Shown here: piece by piece, positions 47,793 to 60,879 of the stretch | How the letters are laid out: each line of letters begins with the position of its first letter | How positions within the stretch are numbered: position 1 is the first letter of the stretch | DNA from: Formicarius rufipectus | Lineage: Eukaryota; Chordata; Aves; Passeriformes; Formicariidae | Assembly (NCBI GenBank): GCA_013399695.1 | Contig: VXAU01001354.1 | Span: forward strand, 1,403,142-1,467,141 | Length of the DNA: 64,000 nt | Direction: 5' to 3' | Notes under the pieces: generated by a model | The model's input: only the letters and a program-made list of their open reading frames with translations | The model's database searches: none | Told to the model about the DNA's origin: nothing | Position numbers and translations under genes: made by a program

Positions 47793-50318
47793 GATACTTG
47801 ATCCTATTAAGGGTTGATATTTAAAAATGTGACTGCTTTTAATTGTATTAAGTGTACTGTGCTGTGATACTGTAGATGCTATTAACAGTTTCTGAATAAC
47901 TGAGATATGAAATTTCTATGTGATGCCATAATAGCCATGTGATAAACTGTGGAACTGTGTTTGCATTTTTATCATGTGGGTTTTATTGTGTATTTTAACT
48001 CTGTTCTAAGCCATGCTTGGCTTAGTTGTTTCAAATACTGAAAATGAGTAGCTTCAGACTTCTGCTACTTAGTAAAATAAAACACAACTTGACAAAAATG
48101 TCTCCTTTGTTCCTCGACACCATTTTAGACTTAGAAACAAGCTTGGTAGTCTTTGCTTCTCTACCACAACAACTTTTAAATCCAAAAGATTGAGAAGTTC
48201 AGTACAAGTGAATGCATATAGGGATATGTGTTCATACCCATTTCCCATGGATTTTCTCCAGTCTGTGATGTATGGAACTCTGTTAGCATTTTCTGGTATG
48301 AACTGCATAGCTCTAAATGTTTTACAGTGCTGAACTGTGCATTGAAATAAGCTTGCTAGGCATTCTCACAAATCCATGTCCATTCATTTGAGACAAATGC
48401 TCAAATGCCTCTGCCCAGTATGTTCCAGTGACTTACAGCTATAAAATGAGTCTCTCAGTTGGCCAGCAATTTTAATTTTTTAAGAGATTGTGAAAAGATT
48501 TATAAAGAGATAAAATTTGTTCTCATGAACTGTTCAGTGTCTGAGTAAGTGCCTTATGTTTAGTTTCACTTGAGTGTATAGTCAGGTTTGGTTCTGCTTT
48601 GTTTAGCAGAACTTGTATTGACATGTAAATGGATGGTTCAAAGACATGCTTTGTAAATTTTAGAAATTTAATCGTATCTGTGTAATCACTGCTAGTTAGA
48701 GAATACCTATCTTTATTTTTTTTGGCACTCACTTAGGTTCTGTAGATCTGGAGTGATTAACAGCTATAATTACCACCCGGGGGTTCAAACACCCTCTCCA
48801 TGACCCTGAAGAACTGAGCTCTTGCCAGCAATTGGTCAGCATAGTTTGGTTTTGTTTTTCCATAAAATTTATTTCTTTATGAATTCATCTTACATCTGTT
48901 TCTATTTAAGAGTACACATAGGTGGTGGTTATGGTTGCTGTTTAATAATTCTCCCTGACTCTCTTGGGAATCTCCAGCTCCTCTGTTGTAGGCTGTGATC
49001 CAGGCTGAATAATTAGTGTGTCTGCCAGATCAGCACCCTTGCACAGTGTTCAGGTTTCATTCTTGAGGTGAAGTCTTCAGACTGACTGTTTGCTGCATTG
49101 TGGTTTCTCCTTTTATTACCCACATTTTCCCAAAAGTAGGGGCAATTGCAGAAATCTTAGGAGAAATTAATTCCCTTTCTGGTGTTAAATTCACATTGTT
49201 CCCATGCGAAGTGTATGGGTTTTTTCCAGCCTCTAAGGAGAACTTTTCTGTTTTACCAGCAGAAGATGCACAGCTATGTGTCTTACTGAATTAGTGAGTG
49301 TATGGAGCTCACTTACCTGCTGAAGGGAATTCATCATTTTCAGAGGAAGGAAGAAAGAGGATGGAGCCTAGTACAGACAAAATAGCAAAGTCATAATGAA
49401 ATACAGACAATAATTGATCATGACTTGCGTTAAACTACATTCATTATGTTTTATCTGCTCTGTGGGATGGGGTAACAGTAGGCTATATCAAGGGTTGTAG
49501 GGTTCTCTTTGCTTTTAAGAATACAAATGTTCATACATGTGGATGGTTTTGTTTTCCCCACTGTTTCTGTGCTGCTATTCTTAGTATGACTCCATGAGTT
49601 TGTGGGTCTTGCTGTGGATGGAGAAAAGGATGTATATATGTGGCGATCTCATGTAAAGTGGAGGCATCCTCACCTGACTCTTATTCTTGCGCACCAACTT
49701 CTTAGTGCTTTAGAGATGTTCTGGATCTGCTTTTTATGTTCTGAGCAGATGGCCAGCCCATGCCCAGATCAACTGCCTTGCATGTCTGATGTGTCTAGGA
49801 TACATTACACTTGCTCTGTATGTGAATTGGATGTGTGCCTGTTGATGGTTTATCCAAGGTTTTTGGACACCCATAATCCCAGGCAAGTGCTTGGCCTTGA
49901 GCTCTGTTACCAGGGAAAGGAGATGGAGGCACAACTTCTTCCTGCTTTGCCTTTTTGGTAAATGTGTCTGGTTGTAGCTGTACCAAATCCTATGGAAGTA
50001 GGACACTGTTGGAGGGTGGGGTTCAGCTGGTCTGCGGGAGGAGTTTTTTTTTGCATGAGCTTCACTGGTATCTTGGAAAGATAGCTTCACAGATCTGTGG
50101 ATCATGGACAGCTTTGGAAGAGCTCCTGCACTTTTATTTTGGCAAGGGATGGAAACGAGATGACTACAAGCTAGAGCTCACATGCTGAGATTTCCTTGAT
50201 AAGCTTGGTACAAAGTAAAGGGTTTCTCCTCCTGACTATTCTGTTGTAATAAGTAGCTGATGTATAAACACCTGGTTATGAATGTGTAATGTAATTATTG
50301 CTAACAATTCTTTTTCAG

Positions 50319-50423
50319 GGTATGAGCATTATAGAGCAGCTAGATCCTGTATCTTTTAGCAATTACTTGAAGAAATACCATAATACAATATGTGGAAGAC
50401 ATCCTATTGGAGTGTTACTAAAT
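50319..50423 (+). CDS. MEMO1: MEMO1 coding exon 8 (Cys244)
   Basis: 105 nt, 35 codons in phase 0/0, [20 protein letters not shown] followed by [15 protein letters not shown]. Cys244 is the third metal-site residue. The acceptor is tctttttcag and the donor AAAT/GTAAGT. It follows a 5.5-kb intron. Confidence 0.96.
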
Positions 50424-51751
50424 GTAAGTAATTTGATTTGTTGAAAAAGGTAACTTTTAGAGAAATACTTATATTTGTTTTAAACACAATATTGCTGCAG
50501 CATTCCTTAGTTCTGAAATGTCAAGCCTTGTATTAATTTATTTTTCCAAGTGTTCTCAATTTGGTCTGCAGTTTTCATGTCTTGCATATAGATAGATAGA
50601 TGTAAGCTCTTAAAAGGGCTGAGAGTTTTCAGTTCCCTAAGGGCGATGAGGTACCACATTCCTTTTGAATTTCAATGAAATGCAATCATTCACCTTCTCT
50701 TGGCCCTAAGTAAATGAGCAAATAAATCCATGTCCCTGAAGAAGCACATCCTTACTCTTTTGAATTGGTACTTACAAAAACATATATTTTTTCTGTATTG
50801 CTGTTAGCTAGCTATTGTGAGTGCCTTGTGATGTCTGGCAGCGTTTTTGAGTTTTGCAAATATGGTGAGAGATTGCCTCTGTAAGTATTAGTGCAGTGCA
50901 CCATTAACTCATAAATTAACAGCAATTAGAATTCAGATTAACTGGTACTTTCTAGTTACCGTATTCTGCTTTGGTGATGCAGTGCAGACATAAACCTGGC
51001 TTAACTTAGTTGTCTAAATTTGGTCACAGCTGCTTTTACGGCACTGCTGGAGTGCTGCAGATTTGTCATATTGCTTGAGTGAATCTCTTATTTTAACTAA
51101 TTCAAATCTGAAACAGGAAGCATGTTAACTTTTTTTAAAAGGGAAAACTTAATTCACTGGGAATGTAGTCAGTATGGAGAATATACAGGGAAACCTTTTA
51201 AAGTGGAGTCCATAAAAGTTTATATGAGCAATATCAATAATGGGGATGCAAAGATCAGTACTATGACAACTCTGCAAATATACCCAATTCTTACCTTCAG
51301 GTAATGATTAGTTTTGCAGTGAATCAGAGCTACATTCTGTTTATTCACTTTTGCCAAGTGTCACACTTTAATAAATTATCCTTGTATGTTATTTTTCATT
51401 AATGGACAAAATGCAATCTGAAAAATATTAATAGTGTTGGGGTTTTATCTGTTTCTGTGTCAATTCCACATTGAACTGAAAGCATTGTTTCTAAAGGATC
51501 TATCCTGAAAGATTGTTTAGTATTGCTTCAAGGAACTGCATGGGTGTATGTAATGCACTGGGGGGAGCGTCAGTAACTGAAATGGCACAGACATGGGTTA
51601 GGTCCACAAATTACTGGGAGGTGCTATATTAGGTGCTTATGAGAGATGGTGCAAGGGTTTTCAGGACAAGGGGGAAAGGACTGAGAACTAGGAAATGTTG
51701 TAATTTCACTGATACCTTTTTTTAAATGGCTTTTTTCCCCTCTCTCTTCAG

Positions 51752-51883
51752 GCTATCAACGAGCTCCAGAAGAATGGAATGAATATGAGCTTTTCATTTT
51801 TGAATTACGCTCAGTCAAGCCAGTGTCGAAACTGGCAAGACAGCTCAGTGAGTTATGCAGCTGGAGCACTTATGGTCCACTGA
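51752..51883 (+). CDS. MEMO1: MEMO1 coding exon 9 (C-terminus and stop)
   Basis: 132 nt, AINELQKNGMNMSFSFLNYA to GALMVH, then TGA. The acceptor is tctctcttcag. The penultimate residues are MVH, where I recall TVH in human. Confidence 0.96.
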   Translation, partial: AINELQKNGMNMSFSFLNYAQSSQCRNWQDSSVSYAAGALMVH

Positions 51884-53995
51884 ACCACTGAATGCTCAGG
51901 GATGGCACCTGCACACACTCTATACGGGGTCCCAGTCTAGCCCTTACAAAGATACAGTCCCTGGTCTTTGGATATACTGAAACCTCAAACTAATAGAACT
52001 CTGTTCTTTTCTAGTAGGTGTAGTCCTTCCTTAGTTTCAACTCATTTAAAAATGCTTTCTTGTTTAGGACAGTGGAAGGAAGACTGGTATCAAAAGTTTT
52101 TTTTCTGATTTTTTTTTTAAGAGATAATGGCTGTGAAGGCATGGTGTTAGACTGTCCTTACAAATACAACATGTAAAGCATTTACCATATCCTAAATTTG
52201 CACTCTTTGCAGACCTGTGCACATATACTCTGCTTTCAAAATAGTTTTGCAAGTTGTAAACGGAAAAAAGGGGTGGAAGCTTTTTAATAAAAGAAAAAAA
52301 AAAAGGAAAACAACCACATTTATAAATTATCCTGTATTAGAATGTAATAAAACTCCAGTATAGTCAGTTACTACCCATGATGTACAACAGATATCTTCTA
52401 TTTTAGTTGCTAATAAAGGGCTACACAAACCAAAATAGTCTCATTTAAACTTATTGCTTTGTGTTCTGTATGTGGCTGCCTGTCATTAACATTCTTTATC
52501 CTCAGTTCTTATGCTTGATGATTCAGCTATTCTGTAAAATACTTCAGAATGTATTTTGTATTCAGTATTTGTTGACTACTGCATTTACAGATTTTTTTTT
52601 TTTTTTTACCTTAAACATGCACTATTAGTTCAGCTTGCTAAAGAATTTGAAAAAATTGTTTATGGTCTTAGGTTTTTTCCCCCCTCACTATTATTTATAA
52701 AGTAGTATCTTCTAGTATGTGATACAAATTTGTATCAAATATACTTTTAATGATTTTTATGCTCAATTTGATTATTCAAGTGAAATAGATGCAATAATTT
52801 CTTTTTAAATTCCTTGAAAGCAAACAGTAATTTGAAAATTATAATTCTTAGGGTATCTGTCTGGCATTCATAGGCCACAGAAGCCATACAGTGCTAAGCT
52901 CAAGCAGTTACTCCTCAAAGATTATTTGGGAGGGGAAGGTAAAGCTGCTCTCTTTAATTTTTATTCTTTGACTGTGGATAGGATTGTTTCATAGTTTTTA
53001 AATATTATCACATCTTAAGGGTTCTTGAGCTTTCTTCCAGCAAAAGAAATGATGTATTTATTTCAGTTGTCATTCCTAATGACTTCCTTTCGTTCTAATA
53101 AGAAATGCAAAGTAGGATGCAGTATTGGCTCATTATCTAAATGGAGACATCATTTCCTGATATTTCTTCACCTGCTGTCAAGAAACCTGGTACATTCAGC
53201 TTTTCTGAGTAGCAAAGGGCAATTTCGGAATTCAATTTAGATTGTCTCAGAAAGTTCTGGGAATTGCTGCATGCAAAGTCTTAGCTGAAAGCATATCAGA
53301 CATCCTGTTTGTTCCTACTAAAATACCCTCTACTTACACTACTTTTTTCCTTACCAGAGTTGGCCACTGTTTTAATACCAGCATGTGAATGCTCCATTTA
53401 TAAAATGAACTACTTTGCAATTGTTTAGAATCCATCCATGCCAAATCCTTTGCATGCCTGTCCTTTTAGTTGCGTTATTGCTCTGGCTTGTTCTTGAATC
53501 ATCTCAGCACCAGACGGGGAAGGCAATTCTCAGATTACTTTTGACAGACAGACCAGCAAGAGTGCTGTGCAGGTATAACTGAATTGGTAGCCAGTCCATA
53601 AATACTTGTCTGACTGTGCCTTATTAACAAAATAGATTGATAGTGAAGTTTTTTTGGTTCTTTTTCTTTTTTTTTTTTGGTGAATACAAGTTTAATTAGG
53701 GCTAAGATTGCTTTCAGTCCTATGCCAAATGCTCAACATCATTATTGAAACACATAGTTAATTGGAAGAGTTAAGTATATACTTTCTCCCAAGGTAAACA
53801 CAGCAATTAGCTTCTGAATGCAAATGCCTAAGTTGCATCTTGGTTCTGTAAAACAGTTTTAATGAAAAAGAAATGTAACTGGAAGAGCTTCAAGAAAATT
53901 GGTTGGCCATTTTGCTCAGCACAATGTTATGAAATATCTTACATTGAAAACACTTCACATGTAAGCTGTGTAATCTATTTCAAAATAAAGTTTCT
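51884..53995 (+). other. MEMO1: MEMO1 3'UTR with several poly(A) signals
   Basis: AATAAA occurs at 52286-52291, 52346-52351 and 52412-52417, the first about 400 bases after the stop. A further AATAAA at 53984-53989 could serve a long isoform. The first cluster is followed by T-rich DNA. Which site is used cannot be told from sequence. Confidence 0.6.
52412..52417 (+). terminator. MEMO1: MEMO1 poly(A) signal AATAAA (third of a cluster)
   Basis: Last of three AATAAA signals within 132 bases (52286, 52346, 52412) after the MEMO1 stop. A clustered arrangement supports this as the main 3' end of the gene. Confidence 0.55.
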
Positions 53996-56900
53996 AATTA
54001 AAATGGGAATTTCTGTGCCTACTAGTAATAACCAGCAATGACAGTTCAGAAGCTTACTTGGTGAGAAAGTCAAAGCTTTGTGGAATCTGCTCTTAGAAGG
54101 ATTTGTTGTAAAAACCATGTTTGTTTGAAAGCAGAAAATACCTGCCTTCAAAGAACTCTGGTTTCTTTTGCACTTTTGGTGGACTTGGAAGGAGTTGACT
54201 TCAGTGTTCTGTTTCCTGGTGTGTCACTTTAAGATATGTTAGGACAAAATGCAGATAATGTGAAAGATCTTCAATCAAATCTATAATTTCATTCTTTTAG
54301 CTTTACCACATTTTATTCTCACTTAAATATATATTTGAGTACTGTATGTTGGGACAAAGAATCTCTGGTTTAGACAATATTGAATGTTCAGTCCTGCTCC
54401 CTTTTGTGGCAGTTTCTTCTATGCATAGAATGACTGAGCTTTGGCTTCTCTTCCGGTGGAGTAAATCCAGCCAGGGATGTGACTCTCATCTTGAAATTTT
54501 GACATTTCTCTAAAATGTTTCATGTGTAAAAATGTTGATTAAAATACTCCTTCATTTTTCTGTTCTCATGTTGTTCGCAAAGGAGCCTTATGGATTATAT
54601 TTTGTTTAAATGCTGTCTAAAAAGTTATTTTCAAGTACTATGTACCAACTCTCAGCCTTCCTCAGTTCATCTTGACAGTCCGGTTATATTCGTTATTTAT
54701 TTTAAAGATCATGACTTGAGTCCAGTGTTATTCTTTGAACTGGACATGTACTCCAGTGCAGTTCTCCTTTGCTCAGAACCTTCAGGAATGCTGAGTTTGC
54801 CCTCACACGTTCAGGCCTAGCTCTTGCTCCTGCTGTTTCCCCATTGGGCTCACTGCTGTGTCTTGGGGATTCTGCATACTGCTTTAGACTTTACTTGGGA
54901 ATTTTGAATTGGCATTTCAAGAAATGGGGGCAGGGCTGTTCTGTTTGATGCCTGCACGCAGAGCCTCCCAGTACTTTGGCGTGTCACTTCGGTGGTTGGT
55001 GTAGGATTTCTCATTTTATGTTCATAATTTTCCCTTGACTCCCTCAGGAAGATCTCTGCACCAAGGGGGGCTTGGCTTTGAAATTGTATCAGTAGCTGTT
55101 TCCTTGGGTTGAGTTCAGTGTGCTAACTAACATCTGATCCACTCTCAAAAATCACTCAGGCTATTAAGTTCATGGAGAAATGTTTAAAATCTATTGTATA
55201 GGTGACCTTTTGCCTTCCTACTTCCGTGAAGAACTTTTCAAAATTAACCCTTGAAGCTAGCCTATGAAAAGATCTTCAGTGTGAAGAAAAGATGAATTTC
55301 AGGATCCAGTGTGGTGTACCTCAGGGCTGTGAGGTTCTGATGTTTTGATTCAGGACCCACAGTGCAGCCAGATGGCCTTTTCAATAGATGGTTGCAAAAT
55401 TTGAAATTAGTCTGTGGGGATGAAATTACTTTATTCTCAGTAATATAAAAAAATCTATTGTCTCTGGAGCTTTTTTATTATTATTATTTCAATTTCTTTT
55501 CTTACTTGATTTTGTCTAATTTCAAAACCAGTGTGTCACTATAGAGAACTTGCAGATGTCTCGTGTCATTTGGGTGTTACCTCATTCCAGTGTTAGCTGA
55601 AAACTCAGCGTTGGCTTCTTCATGTCTTTTTGGAACCTATTTAGTATGTGAATTTCCTACTGCTGGAGTCTGAGACATCTCTCCCATTGCTTATATCCCA
55701 GGAATGAAAATGTCATGGTACTATCTGTACATGAAGACAGCATGTCTGTTAGTTTCCATGTGGGTTGAGGGAGAGTGTGCTTGTAGAGGTTTGGATCTTT
55801 TTGGAAAGGGCAGAGGAATGAGGATAATGGTCACAAGATGGGAAAGAAAATGGTTGCTTTTCAGATTTGATGTCAGCAACTGTTCTGCTGTCCTGTTTGA
55901 GAGCTAACATGCTGTCAAATGCTGTCCTGACTGTCAACCAGGTACAGTGGTAGGTAGCCTGTTACTGCTCCTTCCAAGAGGAGAAATGCTGGAGTATTTT
56001 TTCAAGTGTAGCTCAGTTTGTTGAAACTCAGGGGTGAAAATCCTGTGCTGAAATCTTTTAAGTTGCAAAGATAAACAATGTCTTGGCCTTTACTCAAAGG
56101 TGAGAGATGGACCCCCATACCCCAAAGTTTCTCAGGCAATGTGGTTTTTTTTCTTGGTGGATTTAAGAGAAGTAAATAATTATCACTGTCCTGTGATCTG
56201 CATTGATACTAATATAAATATGTATTTCCTACAAACAGTTCTAGATACCTTTTTCCAACTTTTGGAAATTTTTTAATTACTTTTTTCAAACAAAAATATA
56301 TCCTAGTAGTTGTACTTATTAAAAGAATTAGATAAGGTCTCAAATCTATCATGGATGAAGTCAGTAATGAAACTGGGCTTCAGGGATATAGTGTGTGGTC
56401 TGTATATGACAAATACCTAAATGACAGGAGGATTAAAACATTGTGTTAAACACCAAACTAGGAACTCTAGAAATCTGAACACTTCAGATTATCATTTATT
56501 TCCCCTTGTGAATTCTGAAACAGAAATTACTTTCCTGAGCCTGTGACTGGAGCTTCATCATACTGAAAACAGCAGTGGTCTTGGGTGAAGTCCCTCTGTT
56601 GGTAAAGGGTGTTCATTTTTCTGCTGAACTCTTGCAGCACGAAGAGGATAATGGCATCTTAGTGCCTGGGCTGCCGATGCTTGTGTGAGCTGCTGATCTG
56701 TGCAGGCAGGTAGGGAAAGGTGTTCCCTGGGATTTGTCAGCTGATACTTAAATGAGTTTTCATGGTGGTTATAAAGATTTTTGAAGAGTGATCCTTTAAG
56801 CTCAGCTGTGATGAATCTGTTGAAACTTGTGGGGGTTTTTTTATTACTGAAAAAAACGCTGCTGCTTTTTTTTTTTTTTCTTTTTTTTCTTCTTTTTATT

Positions 56901-57360
56901 TTTAGTGATCGCAGAGCCCAAAGAGCCTGTGTTACAAATAATCTGTCAGTAAGATGTCTGCTATAAATGGTTGGTCTGGAAATGCTGCCTGGCCTCAGAA
57001 CTGCTTTCAAGGGGAAAGCACATTTGTGCATTATAAGAAATGGCTTTCTGTGCAGAGGCCTGCGATGTAACCCAGTGCTGCTTTCAGGCTGTTCCAAAAA
57101 CTGGCTTGGTTATTGTATATAAGCACTTAGCTGTGGTACAGGCTCAGCGTTGCATCCATCAGAGGGGCATCAGGGCAACGGGATGCATTACTGCCGTGTG
57201 CCTCGCGTATTTCCAAACCAGCTAGAAAGCACTGGGGTTACGCGGGAAAGCAATGCCAGTTTAGTGGGTAACAGATGTGCTGTGGCGGGTGCAAAGCCTG
57301 TACTTTATGGGGGCCACAGGAGTATTCTCACATTCATTGAAAACACGTAAACAACTCCCT
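53996..57360. other. Downstream intergenic DNA, nothing recognised
   Basis: AT-rich DNA with short chance ORFs. A minus-strand ORF at 56558-57097 is low-complexity (Lys-rich from an A/T run) and not similar to any protein I know. Confidence 0.5.
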
Positions 57361-57419
57361 AAGGCTCCAAGAAAAAGAAAAAGAAAAAAAAAGGGGGGAA
57401 AAAAAAAGAGGAAAAAAGC

Positions 57420-57565
57420 GCATGTGTTTGCGTGAGGAGCAGGCACAGCCGTCCTGCGAGGGCAGGGCTGGCCGGCACTAGGTGTCAGTGTCGGAGCGCC
57501 GCGCCGCCCGGGACAGCGCCGAGCGAGCGCCCCGGTGGGAGCGGCAGCGCCGCTGCCCTTCAGGA
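57420..57565. promoter_or_regulatory. Isolated CpG-rich islet
   Basis: About 145 bases of dense CpG (for example gcgccgcgccgcccgggaca) in AT-rich surroundings 5.5 kb past MEMO1. It is bounded on the left by a purine tract (57364-57418) and on the right by a T-rich tract (57580-57607). It could be a small promoter or enhancer of an unannotated transcript. No recognised coding exon overlaps it. Confidence 0.35.
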
Positions 57566-59555
57566 GCACCACTGGCTGTGATTTTATTTTATTTTTTTTT
57601 TTTTTTAAAAATACCGGATACAACCTTTGGTTTTCTAGTGTGTGCTGAGCTTCCTGGCCGTGTCCAAAAGCCCCTCTCCCAGCAGTCTCTCTGCAATGCT
57701 GTGTTTTAAATGCAAACTGTTGCACATAAGTTACAGGGGAGATTGTCACCTCCTGTCACAAATTACAGGAAAATGGCAACAGTGTCTGTCATGTGCAAAT
57801 AATTCAGCTGGTAAAGCTCATAACCAAAGCGATGGTGCTGCTCCCGCAGTGCCTCTGGCCACGCTCCCCCTTGCTCTGCTTTAATCCAGCCTTGTTCTGC
57901 GAGTCCTGCGCGAATTACCACACTTGCTCTCTTTGGTGTTTCAGGAAGGGTGTTCTTCAGGTCAGGACAAGGCGGTGGCTAGGGTTACGAGCTGTGTGAT
58001 GGAAGGGAAGGGTTTTTCCCCCACTCTGCTGCAAGTGGCATTACAGTTGGGAAGTGTTCGGTATGCGCTCCTGCTGGTGTGAAGGGTGGTGGCAAAGAGC
58101 TCATGGATGAGGACGGCTAGAAGTGTTGCCCTGCCTGAACTGGGGGTGGCAGAGGCATATGAGCATCCTCTGTGGCATCTCCCACCCTTGCACCCCTAGA
58201 CCTTGGTCTGTGTGCTTTGGTTTGGCCTGGCAAGTCGAGAGTTCCCACCCATGAGGAGGGGAGGTACCCATATAGCCATGTATCTTAGTGTTCTACCCCT
58301 GCACACTTAGTTGGTTTTTTTTTTTCAAAGCTTGAAAAAATATCTCTGCATCTGATCAAGCTCTCACTGAAGTCAATGGGAGACCTCAAACTTCTTAAGG
58401 AGATTTGGAACTGCTCAATAAAAGTGGTGAAGGAGCCAGGTCTCAGCTATTGGAACCTGGGGAGAGGCTGTGGGAGGATGCTGCTGGCAGCTTGTGCACT
58501 GGAACAAAACCAGAGATGAAGATGCGCTCAAATTGTATCTGGAGATACGTCTTTCTAACCTAAAGTCCATGCTTTCTAACCCCAAGCAGAAGTTCTGCTT
58601 ATCTGATATTTCAGTTAAGTTTACAATATTATTTTGTTAATTAAAAATGGAATGGGAGTCAAACTGCTGCCTTTTTTTTCTTTTCTTTTTTTTTTTTTTT
58701 TTGTCTTTTAAATACTGTTAAGTCGTGTTTTCTTGACACATGAGCTTTTCCATGACTAGAGTTTCTTTTATCTGAGAGAGAAATCTCCCAGATCCAACTT
58801 CTTTTATACTTAAGTGGCATTCCAGAATGAAGTCAGAAGGTAAGGGTTTAAAAAGTCAGGCTGGAAAAGACAGAAGAGAAAAATGACAATATCTGCTTTT
58901 TATTCCCAGCTGTCTCTAGCTGGAACAGAGTTGGGCCAGTGAAGAAATAGTGAAATTCATATTTTTTCCTTTCCATTGTTGAGTTGCTTTTGTCACTGGA
59001 GAGCATCCAGGCTCTAGCCTCTTCTCATGTGCCATCACTAGTCCTTCCTGAGGACACATCACACTGCAGACCTAGCACTGGTGAAGGAACAGGAAGGTGC
59101 CTGCTAAAATGGGCAGTGTAGTTATTGTCTGTATTGTGTATATAGTTGCTTTGCATGGGTGTAGCTGACAGGATGCTAAAGGTGCCCTTCTGCTGCCAAC
59201 TGTTGCTATTTCTGAGTTGCATCTCCATAGGAGAAAAGATACAACAGAGGTAAGAGACAGTGTCTCTTGAACTCTCCAGCAGCTTGCTGTACTGAGAGAA
59301 ACAAAAACCAAGGGAAAGCCCAGCTTGGCCAGGGCCAGAGAGAGCAGCTTCAGTGCCAAACAAAGCTCTGTGTGTTCCATCTAGGGAAACCTCACCACAA
59401 CTCCAGCCTGCCTGTCCCAGCCTTTATTTGGTCTCACAGTGGAGAAGTTCTTCTGTCTGGAAACAAAATTTGGCCTGAAACTACCTACCTGTCCATCACA
59501 GCAACTCTTCATGAAGAATGTGCCTTCATAGTCTCTACATTTCTGTCACTGTAAG

Positions 59556-59775
59556 GCAGGAATTAAATCCCCTTCAGCCCTCATTTCACTAGGCTGAATG
59601 AACCTAATCCCTTTAATCTTTCTTCATGTGCCAAGGTCTCCGACCCTATAACCATCTTGGGCTGCTCCCAGTTTTTTACTGTCCCTCTTGACCTTGGGGG
59701 CAATACTGGACACAATGCCCAGGTGTGATGTGGGACAGTTGCATCCCTTGATCTGCTGGCTGCAGTCTCACTGAC
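59556..59775 (-). mobile_element. CR1 LINE fragment (degraded)
   Basis: The plus strand carries diverged reverse-complement CR1: aggctgaatgaacctaatcc, then ctttcttcatgtgccaaggt and actggacacaatgcccaggt. These match the order of the CR1 RT C-terminal coding region. The copy is truncated and too decayed to code. Confidence 0.75.
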
Positions 59776-60879
59776 ACAGCACGGTACTCACACAGTCACT
59801 GCTGTGAGGGATTTTTCATCATGAGCTTTCAAAATGCATTGTAAAGATATTTTAGGAATGGCTCTCAATTTGTGCCCTCCTGAGATTTTTTTTCAGAGGT
59901 AAGTCAAAGCTTCGGCCCTCCCATATACACATCAAAAGAATTAAGTCTGATTTTTGACTGCCTTCTTCCTTGGGCGTAAGAGACAAATACCTCACCTTCT
60001 GCAACGTGTAACTCCAGAGGGAAATTTGCAGAGGGGGAAAGAAACCATTGGAGAGTAAGGGCGATACATCAATTTTGCAGATAAATATCTTCAGGTTTCT
60101 CTTATGCATACACCTCATGAAAGGGATTAAGCTTTTTCTAAACTCTTCTGTAAATGAAACACAATGTTTTTCATAACTAGTTCACTGAGCAACATAATAC
60201 AGACACAAAACTGAGCCCTGATTCTAATACTGATAATTTTATCAAAAGGTGTATTCTATCTGGGCAATTGCTCCACCACATCCCTCATGCCAGGGTTGTG
60301 TGTTCCAGATGAGAGTACACTAACCTTCTTGCCCAGCTCCATGCTTGACCAAATGCCAGACTTTCATCCAAGCAGGGATAAGTGCCTCAGTTTTCTCACC
60401 TTTATAGCAGAAACTATGGTACTTGACTTCCTTTGGGTGGCAGAAAGATGTTAATGACCTCCACCATATCTGTCAGGGTCTTTGCTTGCTTGCAGGAATT
60501 TGGAGAAAGAGCAGTGTTACATCATGTGACACTTGGGGGGTCTGCCACCTCATCTCTTTTTCAAGATGCATAGCTTCAATTGCTTGTGGCAGATGTGTTT
60601 CCCTCCAGCATAGTCCTGCGAGAGCTTTGCTGCCATCCCAGGGGGCACTTGAGATCTCTTCTCTGAAATGTAATCCCATTTGTTTTCCTATCCCAGCAGA
60701 CTTGTTAAAGTCTCCCATCTCCTTTGCAGTTGCTGGTTATGATTGTGAAAACGTTTCTGCATCTCTTCTCATTTTTGTCTTCTCTGGCAGGAACAGCTCT
60801 AATTCTCTCCATCCTTTTCTATACCGTGACTAGTTCTTGCTGCTTTCCTCCAGGCTGCTGGACAGCGCTTCCTCAAACT

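Larger units (their letters stand above)
36934..50318 (+). other. MEMO1: MEMO1 introns 2-7 (simple repeats only)
   Basis: The introns between the exons at 36.9 and 50.3 kb contain AT-rich DNA, a TA/CA-rich microsatellite (38020-38075), T/G-rich runs (39512-39560, 44524-44563) and the large G/T tract at 47650-47792. I see no additional exon and no clear transposon. Confidence 0.6.
25020..52420 (+). other. MEMO1: MEMO1 gene (coding exons 2-9 seen; exon 1 in a gap)
   Basis: MEMO1 (mediator of cell motility 1) is a cytosolic metal-binding protein of the MEMO/AmmeMemoRadiSam family, structurally related to extradiol dioxygenases. It relays ErbB2 signals to microtubules and has been linked to copper and iron handling. 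Eight exons join in frame: 36852-36933, 39133-39201, 40996-41108, 42456-42567, 43422-43564, 44746-44822, 50319-50423 and 51752-51883. They total 833 nt. A missing 61-nt exon 1 would give 894 nt, exactly the 297-residue protein plus stop. With that numbering, His49 (HAGYTYCG), His81 (GPSHH), Asp189 and His192 (SSDFCHW) and Cys244 (TICGRHP) occupy the known metal-site positions. No stops or frameshifts are seen, so the gene should be functional. Confidence 0.97.

Noticed and set aside
56558..57097. 179-codon minus-strand ORF
   Set aside because: A Lys-rich stretch comes from an A/T run, there is no domain, and the plus strand is also open for part of it.
57420..57565. CpG islet as exon 1 of the next gene (SRD5A2 by human synteny)
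   Set aside because: None of its frames resembles the start of a steroid 5-alpha-reductase.
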